Of a DNA stretch of 64,000 nucleotides, positions 33,579-45,126 are shown piece by piece. Each line of letters begins with the position of its first letter. Positions within the stretch are counted from its first letter, which is position 1. The position numbers and the translations under genes were made by a program. The DNA is taken from positions 4,216,001 through 4,280,000 of the forward strand of contig JBLDXI010000001.1 in NCBI GenBank assembly GCA_047495785.1. The letters are read 5' to 3'. Origin of the DNA: Lepidodermella squamata. Lineage: Eukaryota; Gastrotricha. A model generated the notes under the pieces. That model was not told where the DNA came from, searched no databases, and saw only the letters and a program-made list of their open reading frames with translations.

Positions 33579-34626
33579 TGAAGGAGTTCCAGTTTCGGTC
33601 ATTGAAATTTTTTTGCTAAACATATTCTACTTTTGAAACTGAGTCATATTTCAGCCGGTTCAGCCTTGTTAATAAACTTCCAGCGGATTTGAAACTAGGA
33701 ACAGACCTGTAAGTTAAAGAAGCCGGCCGATCACCCATCGGGACGACATTTGGTTCCCATAAAAATATGAAAATATATCCTATAGTTTGGCAAATCTGAA
33801 GCTAATTCACCAATCATTCACCATCCTCTTATTTAATAAATTCCAGAAAATTAACGCGAAGCCGGCCGGAAAATCGGATTAGATACCTGCATAGCCCATG
33901 ATTGATGATGCAGGGTGAAATATAATTTCGAGAAAATCGCAGCTGGGGGTCATTTGAGAATGGCGTCGCCGCGGCTAGCGTCCACGCTTACCGTAACGGT
34001 CCCTAACTTTGGACAAAACACGTTTTTTAATTTTTTAAAATTAACCTTTCGCCTGAAAAATTGGGAGAAAAATGCGAAACCTCGGGGCGAAGATTCTGGA
34101 TCGACAGGTAAATGTTGAGAATTTTCGGAGCTCACCTTGATTTTTAAGAAATAGATTAAGAAACCTCTAAATTTGGACAGAAGGGCCCAAATTTGGACAC
34201 CTCATTTGCATATGCTAATTAGAGCTTACGCTAATTGTATTTCATGTTGCGCAATTTTTCTCGTGTTTTTAAAGCGATTTTGCCAACGATTTTAGACTAG
34301 AATAATGCTACTACCGATTTTAATCAATTATCGTCAAAACTAATGCAGATAAACGCTATACATCCGGCTTTAATACCTTTGAAGGACCATGATTTTTCTG
34401 AGAACCATGATAAACCGGGTAAAAATGCCTCTTGCTTGAAAAGTAGACAGAGTAATATCAATCAGGGGTTAAACCACGGTTTGAGTGAGTAATAAAGTTT
34501 CTTTATCCCCGAATTCTACCTGAATCTATCGGAGGGGGATTTTCATTTGTCAGAACCATTATCATGCTCTCTAGCCAGAATGATGAAGCAGCGTAATGTG
34601 CTAGGTTGCACAACCTGGCAGGCCGC

Positions 34627-34642
34627 ACCCCCCCCCCCCCCC
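34627..34642 (+). repeat. Poly-C run
   Basis: Fifteen or more consecutive C residues inside the transposon, followed by a GC-rich stretch unlike the AT-rich surroundings. Confidence 0.8.
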
Positions 34643-34964
34643 TAACCTACTGGGGCATTTGGCTCAGTAGCCGCGCCGGTCGGGCAAATCAAGGTCGCCC
34701 CTACAGCGTCACTATGACTGAAGGTCACGTGCGGACCGGCGGGGTCATCATGTGTGCCAAGTGGGACCCTCTTAACCACCCGCCGTCTCCACCCACACCC
34801 AGGACCACCCCACCGTGTTGGATCCCAAACTATCCCGTTCTTAAGAATTTTCCCCAATTTTGAGCAGTGGCAACTAGGATTTCCCAGAAATCCTAGTTAC
34901 CACTCGACCCGTCTTGAAATTGCAATTTCTTTCGAAATCACAATTTCCCACTTGCATTTCCGTT

Positions 34965-35240
34965 TCAGCCCGCCGAAGGCAGGCGCAGAGGGCATTCCCT
35001 CGAGTTCGCGGCATGCTTACCACCGCAATTGCAGCAGCTCACAGCACGCAAACAAGTCGTCACGTTGTGTGGCCGACCACATCTCAAACAACGTTCTTCT
35101 TCTGAACAGCTCCGCGCCATGTGGCCGTAGCGTTGGCAGCGATAGCATTGAATAACATCGGGTGGTTTCACAACAAACCAGCGAAATCGGAGTAGAAACG
35201 GCTTGACGGTTAGACCAGTTTTCACCGCTCGCTCCGCCGC
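34965..35240 (-). pseudogene. Retroelement gag-like zinc-knuckle fragment
   Basis: A minus-strand frame of about 86 codons encodes three CCHC-type knuckles in a row: CYRCQRYGHMARSC, CLRCGRPHNVTTC and CCNCGGKHAANSREC. They are preceded by a KPFLLRFRWFVVKPP-like segment. This is the usual end of ORF1 (gag) in Jockey/I-type LINEs. Nothing of ORF2 is present. It lies inside the TA-flanked transposon, so it was either captured or inserted there. Confidence 0.75.
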
Positions 35241-35977
35241 AGGCCGCAGACTAGGTTTCGTGCTTTAGCTAAAATTTCAAGGTTCCAGCAATGTATAGCC
35301 ATCCTTTTTAAAAACTCACCAAAAGCATACGTTTCATTTGCATATGCATACAGAAAAAAATAGCATTAAAAGCGTCCAAATTTAGAGGCAAAATTCAATG
35401 TCACCTGTATCGAAATCGGCTCGTTTATCCGCCGAGATTTTTTTTACAGTATTTAGTTCAGGTAAAACCATGTGAGCAAAACAATTTTCAGCCCCAACCG
35501 TTCACAGGTGAGCGTTTGGCAAGGGGGGTCCCAAAACACATTTCTGAGTGATCGAGCGTCGGCGATTTTTCGCAAATCGATAGTACATGAAAGTATTGCC
35601 AAATTTGGTACCGATGGAAAGCCCAAAAGGCTAGCTATTTTTCAGTGCGATTTGCCTCTTTGTATCAGTTGTGCACAAACAGATATTCAAGGCCAAAGCT
35701 CAGAGCGTCCACATTTAGGGTGTCCAAATTTAGGGCGCGTTACGGTATCGATGATGAAAATGTGCATTCCCGGCATTGTTTTTGTTGTTATCGCATTAGC
35801 ATCGCCATTTAACAACTCTCGTTTCCGTTTTGATTTCAATATCGATGAATGGAATTCATAATTTTTATTAGGATACTCGAAGAAATGTAGGCCATCTTTG
35901 TTCACAATTTTCAAATAATGTCAAGAATGATCGATATTCGCTCCTTCCTTGAATTGTTGGCAACTTTCGCTCAATTT

Positions 35978-37738
35978 TCAGTCACCCAACAGAACCAGCA
36001 GCGCCTTCTTGTAGTCACCCGACGTGTCAGACTTGAATAAAATAACCAAAAATAGAATTTACCAAGAAGTTATTCTTGCTATTATTTTACCGAAATATCT
36101 TTGGCTAAGGAGTGGCCATACATGCGCTCGTATTCAACCTTGATGGCGGCCAGATCAACGTCGCATCGCATAGTCATGATGCGGATCAGCGTTCCGTCCT
36201 TGGTTCCAGCTCCGGCCAAGGCTTCATTAAGGCGGCTAGCGAAATAGGCGGCCTTATTGCGAACAGCAGCAACTAAATTGAAAAAGAAAATCGAAAGTTA
36301 AACTTAAAAATGTAATAATTTTAACATTTTAAAAAATTGAAAATTTAAAGAATATTCTGAAAAAATGGAAATATCCGATAAGAAACTTGTCAACTCATAC
36401 CAATCGCAAGCAATCCTTTGCAAATATCGCCGCTGAATTCCGACTGGATGACATCAGCAATGTCTTGTTTATATTCCCGCTTGTAAATATCGAAAACAGC
36501 GCGAAGATGGGCGTAGCTTCGCTGGCACAGGATGGCGTTAAATCGACTCTCGTCGGTGCCAATGCGATTAGCGCCAGCTTCATATAGCGCCTTGGCGTCC
36601 ATAGCAGCAGCGTTTGGGTCAACGTGGGGTGATTCATCGCGACTGGCGGATATCAGGTAGACAAGAAGCCGTTTGAAGTGGTGGCTTGTTTCACCAGCAA
36701 CATCACTCTCCATCGATTTTTGGAACACTGAAATGCCAAACGTCGATTTTGGTTAGTAACTTCACAAAAATTGAATGAAAAATTTATCGAATTTCAAGTT
36801 CAATAGAGACGAATAATTTTAAATTTTAAAACGAATTTTAAACGAATTTTACGAATTTTATTTGACCTAAATACCAAAATTGAAAAATATTACATTTTGA
36901 AAAATTGTGGAAAATTTGAAAAAATTCAAAACGCTATTTTTTAGTCATTTGAATCCCAGACAAAATGTGACGGAAATTTAACATTAAAAAGAAATAAATT
37001 AAAAATAATTGAAAAACTTGAAAATCTCAATTTGAATACCTATTTTATGAAAAAAAATTCGGTATTGAAAGATCTTACTTTCTTGGTATTTGTGCTTGAT
37101 CGCCGTCAGTTCCGCGTTGTTCTTCGTACAGATCACCTCGATGAGAGCCTCCTCATCGGTGCCAGCACCACAAATCGCTTCGTGCACCTCATAGGCTGCC
37201 AACTCGACCGGAACTTTGAGCAGAGCCAGCAGAACCTTCTTGAAATTGCCACTCGTCTCACCGGCAATTTCCTTCTCCAAATCCTTGCCAAACATCTGCT
37301 TGAAAGTGCGCTCGATCTCGTAACGCTGCACCCAGTTGCGCCGGCACAGGATGTTGATCAAGGTGGCTTCGTCCGTGCCGATGCCTTTCATGGCCTTGCG
37401 AAGGGCCTCGCAGTCCTGGGCCAAGTTCAAATCGGCCGGTGGGCGGATTGACGGGGCGAAAATGTCCATCTCAGGTTGGTTTAAAGCTTGGGGTTGGTTG
37501 AAATTCGGATATCCAGTCAAGTGTTGCGGGCAGCCGCTATTCGTGTGGACCCCGAAAGGTCGAGGTGGGGCTGGCAGACAACATTTTCGGAATAATTAAC
37601 AGCATAATATGCAATGATATTAAAATGGCACTCACGCATAATAATTTAACCTCATAATTTCATAATAATTTATTCCATAACTGAAAACTGATTAGGTACC
37701 AAAAACCAATTCGACTTACATTTTTCAAACGACAGCAT
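35978..37738 (-). CDS. Annexin 5, short N-terminus
   Basis: Exons 37738-37720 (19 bases: MLSFEK plus one base), 37570-37079, 36727-36401, 36272-36091 and 36031-35978 sum to 357 residues. The tiny first exon is proposed because its ATG, gtaagt donor and phase 1 fit the acceptor at 37570; no in-frame ATG lies nearer than MDIFAPSIRPPADLN. The N-terminus (FGVHTNSGCPQHLTGYP) lacks the PGYPP repeats of annexins 3, 4 and 6. All four calcium loops are kept (GIGTDEATL, GAGTDEEAL, NRIGTDESRF, GAGTKDGTL). The last exon is almost identical to that of annexin 4 and ends KALLVLLGD. It is in the 4/5/6 subgroup. Confidence 0.88.
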
Positions 37739-37808
37739 TGCAGTTTATAATTGTTTGGTATAATAATATACTAGATCGGTTTTAATAAAGATAGCGAATT
37801 TTGAGCTA

Positions 37809-38171
37809 TCAATCAGCTCGGTTTAAAACGCGTGCCAACATTTTTTTATCGTAAAGCGTGTTCTGTTGGGACTGCTCCAAAACATCCAAAACAAAAATAT
37901 CGAAAGGCAGCGAAACAGCCAAACGATGACGATTGTGCTCTCTCGTTGCGCAACAATATAGCGACTGGCTGTAAATGTGGGGTTTAATTTTGATATGAGC
38001 CGCAAATTTAACGTTGAGGTCATTTTCTTCATCCCGATCCAATTCTAACGGCAAAAGTGAACTCTTTAATTTGTCAAACTGAAATTTTGCAACATCGCGA
38101 GGCTTTATCATTTCCGAAAGCTTCATTGACCTCATTTTCATGCCAACAATTTTTATGAATAAAATCAACAT
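37809..38171 (-). CDS. Hypothetical protein fragment
   Basis: A 120-codon frame upstream of annexin 5 on the same strand, beginning MLILFIKIVGMKMRSMKLSEM and ending ARVLNRAD. It has no domain I recognise. It has a mixed, protein-like composition (DRDEENDLNVKFAAH), but no clear splice partner was found. It may be an exon of an unknown gene, a decayed retroelement piece or chance. Confidence 0.25.
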   Translation of the reverse strand: MLILFIKIVGMKMRSMKLSEMIKPRDVAKFQFDKLKSSLLPLELDRDEENDLNVKFAAHIKIKPHIYSQSLYCCATREHNRHRLAVSLPFDIFVLDVLEQSQQNTLYDKKMLARVLNRAD

Positions 38172-38429
38172 CTTCCCAAATAAAATGTAAAGGAAATATC
38201 GAGAACAAAATCTATAATTTTAATGTCAAAATATTCAAGAGGATTTCTCACAATTGCATTTGACAGGAAACAAGTGAAACGTGGGGTTTGGCGATATTTT
38301 TGACATTGTGAGATTTTGATGCCGCTTTCAAGTTTACGAGTGAAAATGTCTAATTTCTAAAAAATGTGCGCCTATACCTATAATAAATCAAGTATTTATT
38401 GCATCAATTAAATAATTCATCGCGCAATA

Positions 38430-38758
38430 CATTGTGCTGTTATTTTCTTATGCGCAGCCGAGATTTTAGCGGATGCCTTGTTCTGGTTATGCTTGAGATG
38501 AAATTTGTGATTTTATTTTTATGATTACAGTTTATACTGCTATGCTGTACTTAACGTTTCTTGTTGCGATTTTGTTGTTCAGTTACATCAGAACATAATT
38601 GATCGAGTGTCTGATCTATAACTTTGTTTTCTCCTACTACACCTTTCCTGTCCTAAAATCTGAACTTGTCCTGCAATTATATGTTGTTTTCCTTAACATT
38701 GTCAAGCTGCCCTCTCTTGGGCGTATGAGCTTTCAAATAAATAAATAAATAAATAAAA
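38430..38758 (+). mobile_element. 3' tail of a LINE (non-LTR retrotransposon)
   Basis: The segment ends ctctcttgggcgtatgagct, then ttcaaataaa and four or five AAATA units (38735-38758). A short T-rich untranslated region followed by an (AAATA)n tail is typical of 5'-truncated Jockey/CR1-type insertions. No coding region remains. Confidence 0.55.
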
Positions 38759-38984
38759 TTTTGTAGGTATATCTGAGGTGAGGAATCTTGCGAGATGTAA
38801 TAATGCAAATTTGGATGAAATTGCACGTCAACCTAGTGCTTCCACGTCAACCTAAAGCGATAAGCCTTTTCGGCGACACTTTGGGATCTCCCGTCTATTG
38901 AGGTACATGGGAGCCTCCTAGAGGTCTGAATTGTGAAAATCCTCAAGAAAAACAGACTAAGAGCATCTTGGAATCTCAGAGTCG

Positions 38985-39130
38985 TACATCCATCCTACTT
39001 CAAGTCAACACACGTTTTACCATTTGCTGGCAAATACAGAAAAGACGCCAAACCCCACTTTTTACTTTTTTCCTCGGTCGTTAGGTATATTTTTCAAAGT
39101 ATTATGCTACCTGATAAATTCGGTCGACTA
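38985..39130 (+). repeat. Dispersed repeat, partner at 53560
   Basis: Shares cttcaagtcaacacacgttt, ttgctggcaaatacagaaaa and gacgccaaaccccac with the diverged copy at 53560-53720. Possible open frames over it in both copies are not conserved with each other. Confidence 0.5.
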
Positions 39131-39522
39131 TGGACCTGAATCTGAATTAGCAACAGCAGCAGCGTAGCTGCTACTGTAGCGCCGGGGGAACCGTGTGAGT
39201 GGACACTGGCGGCTTACAAAGATTTCAAACGGCGGCAGCAACCGAAATGACTCCCAGCTTCAATAACAAAAACGGAAGTTGAATGACTCTCTTCTGGCTT
39301 ACTCATTGCTCAAGTACCGAGCTGAACATTTCTGATGTAAAGTTTTATAGTTTGAATTGCTATAGCAAGAAAACACAAACAGTCGTCATTAAGAGGGCAG
39401 TTGTTTAAACAATACCTCAGGTCGTAATGAGTCATAGATAATAACCGCATCCCTTTATTTCACATTTTTTTTCATTGATATGGGTGTCAGTTCCGAAAAA
39501 CTAATTGAAGTTTATCCTTGAG

Positions 39523-39798
39523 ATGGCTTCCAAGTTGAACTTTGCAGTGTTGTTGGTTTTCGCAGTGATGCTAGCCAGCGCAGTTTCGCAGCAAAATGTT
39601 GCCGGCGGATGTGATGGTTATCTGGGCAAGAATCCAGGCAAGACATATGTAGATTGCAATTCCGAGTGCAAAAGGATGCCGAAATGCGTGGCGTATGCAC
39701 TTCCGGCTGACACTTGCTATTTCTTTTCGCGATGCGGCAAAGACATTCCGAAGAAGCCACCTGGTGCTCGTTTTTTCAAGAAAAGCAACTTGGATTAG
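39523..39798 (+). CDS. Small secreted six-cysteine (mini-PAN-like) protein 2
   Basis: Single exon, 91 residues. The ATG at 39523 starts the signal peptide MASKLNFAVLLVFAVMLASAVSQ. The mature part starts near GGCDGYLGKN and has six cysteines (C-x14-C-x3-C-x5-C-x10-C-x5-C), with the core CNSECKRMPKCVAYAL and the C-terminal block CGKDIPKKPP followed by FFKKS. The block CGKDI...FFKKS is shared almost exactly with protein 3 at 54589. Function unknown; a secreted binding module is inferred. Confidence 0.8.
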   Translation: MASKLNFAVLLVFAVMLASAVSQQNVAGGCDGYLGKNPGKTYVDCNSECKRMPKCVAYALPADTCYFFSRCGKDIPKKPPGARFFKKSNLD

Positions 39799-40661
39799 AA
39801 CTTCTTGAAGTTAGAAAAGCAACTTGATGTTAACAGGAAAGATGCCGAGACACGGTACTTGTTCTTCAATGGTTTCCTTCTCATACTTCTAAACATTTCA
39901 CTATTTTACTAAAATTACTATGAACCGCTTTGGTTTTTCGTGAATATGTTGCTTCACCGGCGTTTGGTTTCGGATAAATGAATAGTGTGTTGCCGTTTCA
40001 CTTTCTGTCTTGAGAAAAGTAGCTGGACTTTGACTCTGCAAAACGGAACTAAGATGCGACATGACCCTCGCATCACGATCGTCGCATAATTCCTCGCAGC
40101 CGCATGCCGCATCATATCACAGCAATCAGTTTTACCGGCGGAGGATGTTGATCTTGGGGATATAGTGAAATCAATACCAAATTTATTTAATACTATAACA
40201 AATTATTTCAGTTCCAAATCCCCGATTTCAAGTCCCAAGCCGCTAAACCTAACCCTTACCATTTGAATAACTGAACACAAATTTCTGGGTATTGAATTAA
40301 ATGATATTCGGCACCGCCGTAAGATTTTCCCTAGATCCTGATCACAAGTGAACTGATTATTAGTGAAGGGGCTACAATTGGAGCAAATACTGTAATGGTT
40401 AATTCTTGGCCCCTACTCGCAGGTTTTGAAATGAGTACTTCATGTGAGGACAAACAAGAATAAATTCAGAAGTCAAATTTACTATTAGTTATGGCTACCG
40501 GGCCGAAAGGCGTGGATTTATATTTGTTAAAGGACATGAGTATAACCAAGCGTGAAAGTAATACCAATTAAAATTAAAACTAGAATATTCTGCTTGTAAT
40601 GCAATATGTAACGCATTATTGTAGTGAAAATAAACAGTGGTGTTCCGGGTATAGGTACTGG
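39799..40661. other. Intergenic, nothing recognised
   Basis: Spacer between small secreted protein 2 and the 3' end of the LDLa-repeat gene; convergent genes. Confidence 0.4.
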
Positions 40662-43225
40662 TTAACAAGATGATCCCCGCGGCACGCAAGATCTACTTCT
40701 CGGGCAATAAACGGCGGTACCAACGCAAGCTGTGCAATTCATTTCGTCATCAGTGTTGCGGCAATCACTTGATCCATCGCATCTCTTCGAGTTCGGAATG
40801 CACCTTCCAGTCGAGCATCGGAACTCATCAGATGAGCATGGAGGGCATATTTCATCTGACTTGTCATCTTTTCCGCAATCCTAAAGAATACCGAAATGAT
40901 CTGATTGATAGTTTTCCTCAAATTGCGCATACCTGATCTCCATCGCAGACATATCTGTTGAATATGGAGCTCAATCAATGCCAATAAATAGCTAAGAATG
41001 ACTCACGAAGCAGGGATACAGCTGCCAGATGTGGTGCATTTGAAAGGCCTGGCTGGTGGGCAAACCGCGCAGTTGCTTTGGTCATCGCCGAATGGACAGT
41101 CCGCTCCGCTGTCGCAGACTGCACCTGCCGGTACGCATTTAGTAGAGTTTTTACACTTGTAATCGTCAGCGTTCGGGCACTTGAAACATAGTGACTTGAT
41201 TATGGATAAGATTAACGCCATTGAATCTTACAGTTGTGCAGTTCGATTCGTCCCAGCCGTCGTTGCAATCAACCTTACCGTCACAAATCGCTGCCAACAA
41301 AACGCATTCACCTGAAGGGCATCTTGCCTGATAATCTGAACACGTGCAGTTGTTCAACTCGTCATTCGCGCAGTGTTTGATTGAATCGCAAACTCGGGAA
41401 GGAGAAAGACAAACGCCATCGCTGCATCTGAATTTATCAGCAGCACAAGGCCAGCCTAAGCAGTTTTGTTCATCAGCATTGTTCAAACAGTCGTTATCGC
41501 CGTCGCAGCGGACGAACGGCGGAACGCATCGTGTAGTATTGCCGCATTTAAATGTTCTGGCATCGTCTGAAGCAGAAAGAGTACATGAAGCGCAGTTAGC
41601 TTCGTCATCCCCGGTTGGGCAGTCAGCGAGACCATTGCACAGCCGCCTGGAATAAGAGAGTTTCAACTCAGTGGCTAATAAAATATTTGAAAATTACGAA
41701 GGCAGAATGCAGTTTGTTGTTCCACTGCATAAAAAGGGACGTTCTACAGGGCATTTCTAAACAAATAATAAAGGAAGACTAAATAAATCGTCCCCGACGA
41801 AATATTACTGAAGCTTCAATGCAACTTTCGTCAGATCCGTCCTTGCATTCCTTGGTACCATTGCATTTCCCTTCATCCGGGATGCAGGTTCCATCGCCAC
41901 AGGTAAAACCCCTACAGGGACAATTAAGTTCGTCATCTGAGCAATGATAGATGCTGTCGCAACGTTGCCACTGTAGGATGCACGATCCATCGGAGCACTG
42001 GAACCGGGTGGAATTGTCGCACAAGCAATTGAGCTCGTCGGAACCATCGGCGCAGTCTTTATCGCCATCGCAACTTCAATCACAGAATGGGGAATATTAG
42101 ATTAATCAATGCTATCAAGTTGAGCCTACTGGAACGAAGCGCGAATGCATCGCTTGTCAGAGCAAAGGAATCCATTTTCATTACATGCTGTAAATTAAGT
42201 TAAATTCATTATTAACAACAAAATATGCAAGTGCAACAAATCAACCTATGCAATTGATTTCATCAGAGCCATCTGCGCAATTGGATGAACCGTCGCAAAC
42301 AGTCTCATTATTCACGCATTGGCTTCCAGTGGCACACTTGAAAGAGGCAAATGCAGGGCATGTAGTGCAAATCTCGTCACTACCATCGGCACAGTGGGGA
42401 ATGCCATCGCAAACCCGAAAATTCAGAATGCATTTGTTGTCATTGCAACGGAATCGATCTTCTGCGCAAATATGAGCTTTGCAAACCATTGGATCCTCAT
42501 CACTTGCTGATCCATCTTTGCAATCGTCATCACCATCGCATAGATAAACGCCAGGAATGCATATTTCGTTCTTGCAGTGGAACCCAGGTGACTTGCAAGC
42601 TATAAAAAACCATATCCTGAATTTTTTATTGCGGTTTGGATCATATAACAATGACAATTCCATCCCGCCCCAATTTAAGAGGACAATTAGAGAAGCCTTT
42701 GATTCTAATGACTCACATGTGCAGTTAACCTCATCTTCTAGCCCACTGCAATCGTAACTGCCATCACAACGCTGGGTATCGTTGATACACTTGTTGTTAG
42801 AACATCGAAATTCATTAGCGGCGCAGGGCGGGCAATCCCATTCGTCACTGCCATCACTGCAATCCTCAGAACCGTCACATACAAAACTGAACATGAATTG
42901 TTCTTATTAACTAATAGGGCTATATATGTCAAATGCGACTTGCCGCTTTTGAACGCAGCGTGTGTTATTACAGCGGAACTCGAAATCCTTACAAATGCAG
43001 TCGAATTCGTCACTGCTGTCTTGGCAGTCACGGTAACCATCGCATAGATCTGATCGGCTGATCACTTTTCCATCTGGGCAAATGCCGCCATCTTCAGTCT
43101 AATAAAAAATCGATCAGGATATTTACTATAAAATGTTGAAGACTTACTGGTATCCATTTGGTGTTTGATAGGCCTGTCAAAATAGCAACTCCAAATAAGA
43201 GGCCGAGAAACGTCAACAGGTGCAT
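40662..43225 (-). CDS. Secreted multi-LDLa-repeat protein
   Basis: Eleven exons (43225-43148, 43098-42944, 42886-42717, 42599-42246, 42187-42130, 42073-41809, 41756-41698, 41646-41232, 41179-41007, 40954-40933, 40880-40662) sum to 655 residues. Exon 1 is a signal peptide ([20 protein letters not shown]). The rest is about 16 LDL-receptor class A modules, most with the CDG-x2-DC-x2-GSDE calcium cage (for example [16 protein letters not shown]). No EGF, beta-propeller or membrane segment follows; the protein ends in a half module (CVPRGSSC). It may be a secreted ligand-binding or scavenger protein. Intron 2 is of GC-AG type, and exon 10 is only 22 bases (AYVCDGDQ core). Both are demanded by reading phase and module completeness. 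Confidence 0.88.
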
Positions 43226-43888
43226 TTTTATTCTAATGAAGAAATTTTCGTGAAAAGTAAAGGCTGAGCAGAGTACTGCTGGCTATTGAGGCACAACAGT
43301 ATGTTATGCGCGTTAGCATTCCATACTTTAAATACGTGTAAGCATGGCAGCTACTCACCTGTAAAAAATGTGGTAATATTTTTTTCATTTCTGCAAACCC
43401 AGTTTCAACCCCTCAAAAATTGATTGCTTAAATAAGGTAACTGTTAAAGTCTCATTCGAAGTAAAATCAATTTAAGTTTGATTGAAGTAATTTGAATAAC
43501 TGATCCCCGTGTCAACATCTTTCACTTGGTATTTTCTTTGACATCTTGCACCGAAGAAAATGAAGAGGCTACACTGGCCATCTTACGTGATGTCGTGAAC
43601 ATTGTTGATACCATTCTCGCCAGTCGATCGCTGGGAGGCTGTTGCTTTTTCGTCTTTAATCTTAAACCAAACATTCGAATCTGTCACACTAGGATCGCAT
43701 TCTCGAATTCATATTAAAAGTAGTTAGTGAATCGACAAACATATAATATATCCTAGGATCTCCGGCACATAGTTTTCATCGAACAATGTGCTTTCTGTTC
43801 GCCAGCATAAGTCCCAGACCAAGAGTGTTAATGTTGAGATAAATCGACAACTGGGTCATTATTTTTCAAGGGTCAAGCTATTCGTACA
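43226..43888. other. Upstream spacer of the LDLa gene
   Basis: No gene recognised. From 43868 a caagggtcaagctattcgta block recurs inverted at about 44371-44391, so a fold-back of about 520 bases may span 43868-44391 around the MITE. Confidence 0.4.
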
Positions 43889-43987
43889 TACCGTAAATTC
43901 CGAAATACAAGCCCAGGCGGCGCTCTTTGTCGGCACTTTAATGTTCTTTGTAGTGCCGCCTGGGCTTCTATTTGAATATTTACGGTA
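43889..43987. repeat. 99-bp palindromic MITE, copy 1
   Basis: Starts TACCGTAAATTCCGAAATAC and ends with AATATTTACGGTA. The internal arms agcccaggcgg and ccgcctgggct pair, so the element folds almost completely on itself. A 99-base copy with the same ends lies at 46255-46353. Confidence 0.9.
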
Positions 43988-44395
43988 ACTATGTGTACTC
44001 AAAATTGCTTTTCGTACATAGTTTCAATGTAGAAATTTCTGAAATCAATAACTTTCTCAATTTGCATCCGATCAGTCGATTTTTTTGCGCTGTAGTAGCT
44101 GAGTATCAGGTCTATCAAAAAATCATGCATAGACCCCTATGGAACAGTCCCAAAGCCCAAAGCTGCACAATCTGATTTCAGTTTCGGGAGGCTTACTTTA
44201 ACACTTTGGGTGATGATCCAACAAAATTCAGCCACTAAATAGCTCTCACTTTGACGCGTCTACGTGTAAAATTTTATGACGCTATCGTCAAATTTAGAAT
44301 TTCCACACCTGGCGGAAAAATCGGGGAAAACTCTGAACGAATAGCATTTTCGCGTACCTAGTACATCATGTACGAATAGCTTGACCCTTGACCCT

Positions 44396-45126
44396 TACAA
44401 AAAAGCCCGACAATTTTACGCTGATTTCAAATCACATCCTGAAAACCCCCAAAAACAGTAAAAATCACCGGGTCGATGTTAGTCGAAAATACCCCACCCT
44501 ATAAATGGCGGAAAACATCGTAATTTTTTCGTGATATCACTGTGCTTTTTTTTAAGACGATCAACGTCGAAAAAACCGGCACGTGCTGTCTACTTTTTTG
44601 GCTTTTCTCGCACTATCACAGAAATACTCCGATAACAGCAATAAAACCTCAAAATGACAGAATGAGTCATCTTTAGCGACGAATAAAAACCGTAAAAATT
44701 AATGCGAGCCGACAAAACTCATGAAAAGTGTGCACTTTTTTGTTCGAATTTCAGCTATAAATGTTGTTGACCAGATCCATTTTAATTCTGCAAATGGAGG
44801 ACGTTGATAAAATCTGCATTGAGTTCATATCCATTTATAAATGTTAACCATTGTTTAGGTATTTTATGATTTCTCCGTTTCATTTTAATTAGCACTTTGA
44901 ACTATACATCCTATAAGTCCAGCTTTGCAGGTTTCCGACTTTTGTGGAACGACGGCATCATTGCATCTTGTGAATGCCTTGCCACAAGGTCGGCTCTCCT
45001 GTTTAAAGGTGTCTTCTGTCAAATTTGTCATTGATCCTTATTAATACACACATACCTAATACACGAGAATACCGTGTGTTTTTCTTTTGTATAGTTTGAT
45101 TAATTCCTACTACTGATACTGAAGGC
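44396..45126. other. Intergenic, nothing recognised
   Basis: AT-rich spacer before the LRAT-like gene; short domain-free frames only. Confidence 0.4.

Larger units (their letters stand above)
33991..35745. mobile_element. TA-flanked inverted-repeat DNA transposon
   Basis: The ends read CCGTAACGGTCCCTAACTTT at the left and, complemented, CCGTAACGCGCCCTAAATTT at the right, and each is flanked by TA (33989-33990 and 35746-35747). Further inside, ccaaatttggac blocks and catttgcatatgc recur inverted at both ends (about 34170-34215 and 35330-35390). The related flank beside annexin 4 (about 24895-24920) has the uninterrupted site, so the insertion is younger than the annexin duplication. No transposase is recognisable. 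A LINE gag-like fragment lies within it. Confidence 0.75.

Noticed and set aside
34606-34863. Overlapping frames around the poly-C run
   Set aside because: Low-complexity, GC-rich sequence inside a transposon; the translations have no recognisable domain.
35472-35861. 129-codon plus-strand frame spanning the right end of the transposon
   Set aside because: It crosses the element border into annexin 5 flank, so it cannot be an ancient conserved gene; no domain was seen.
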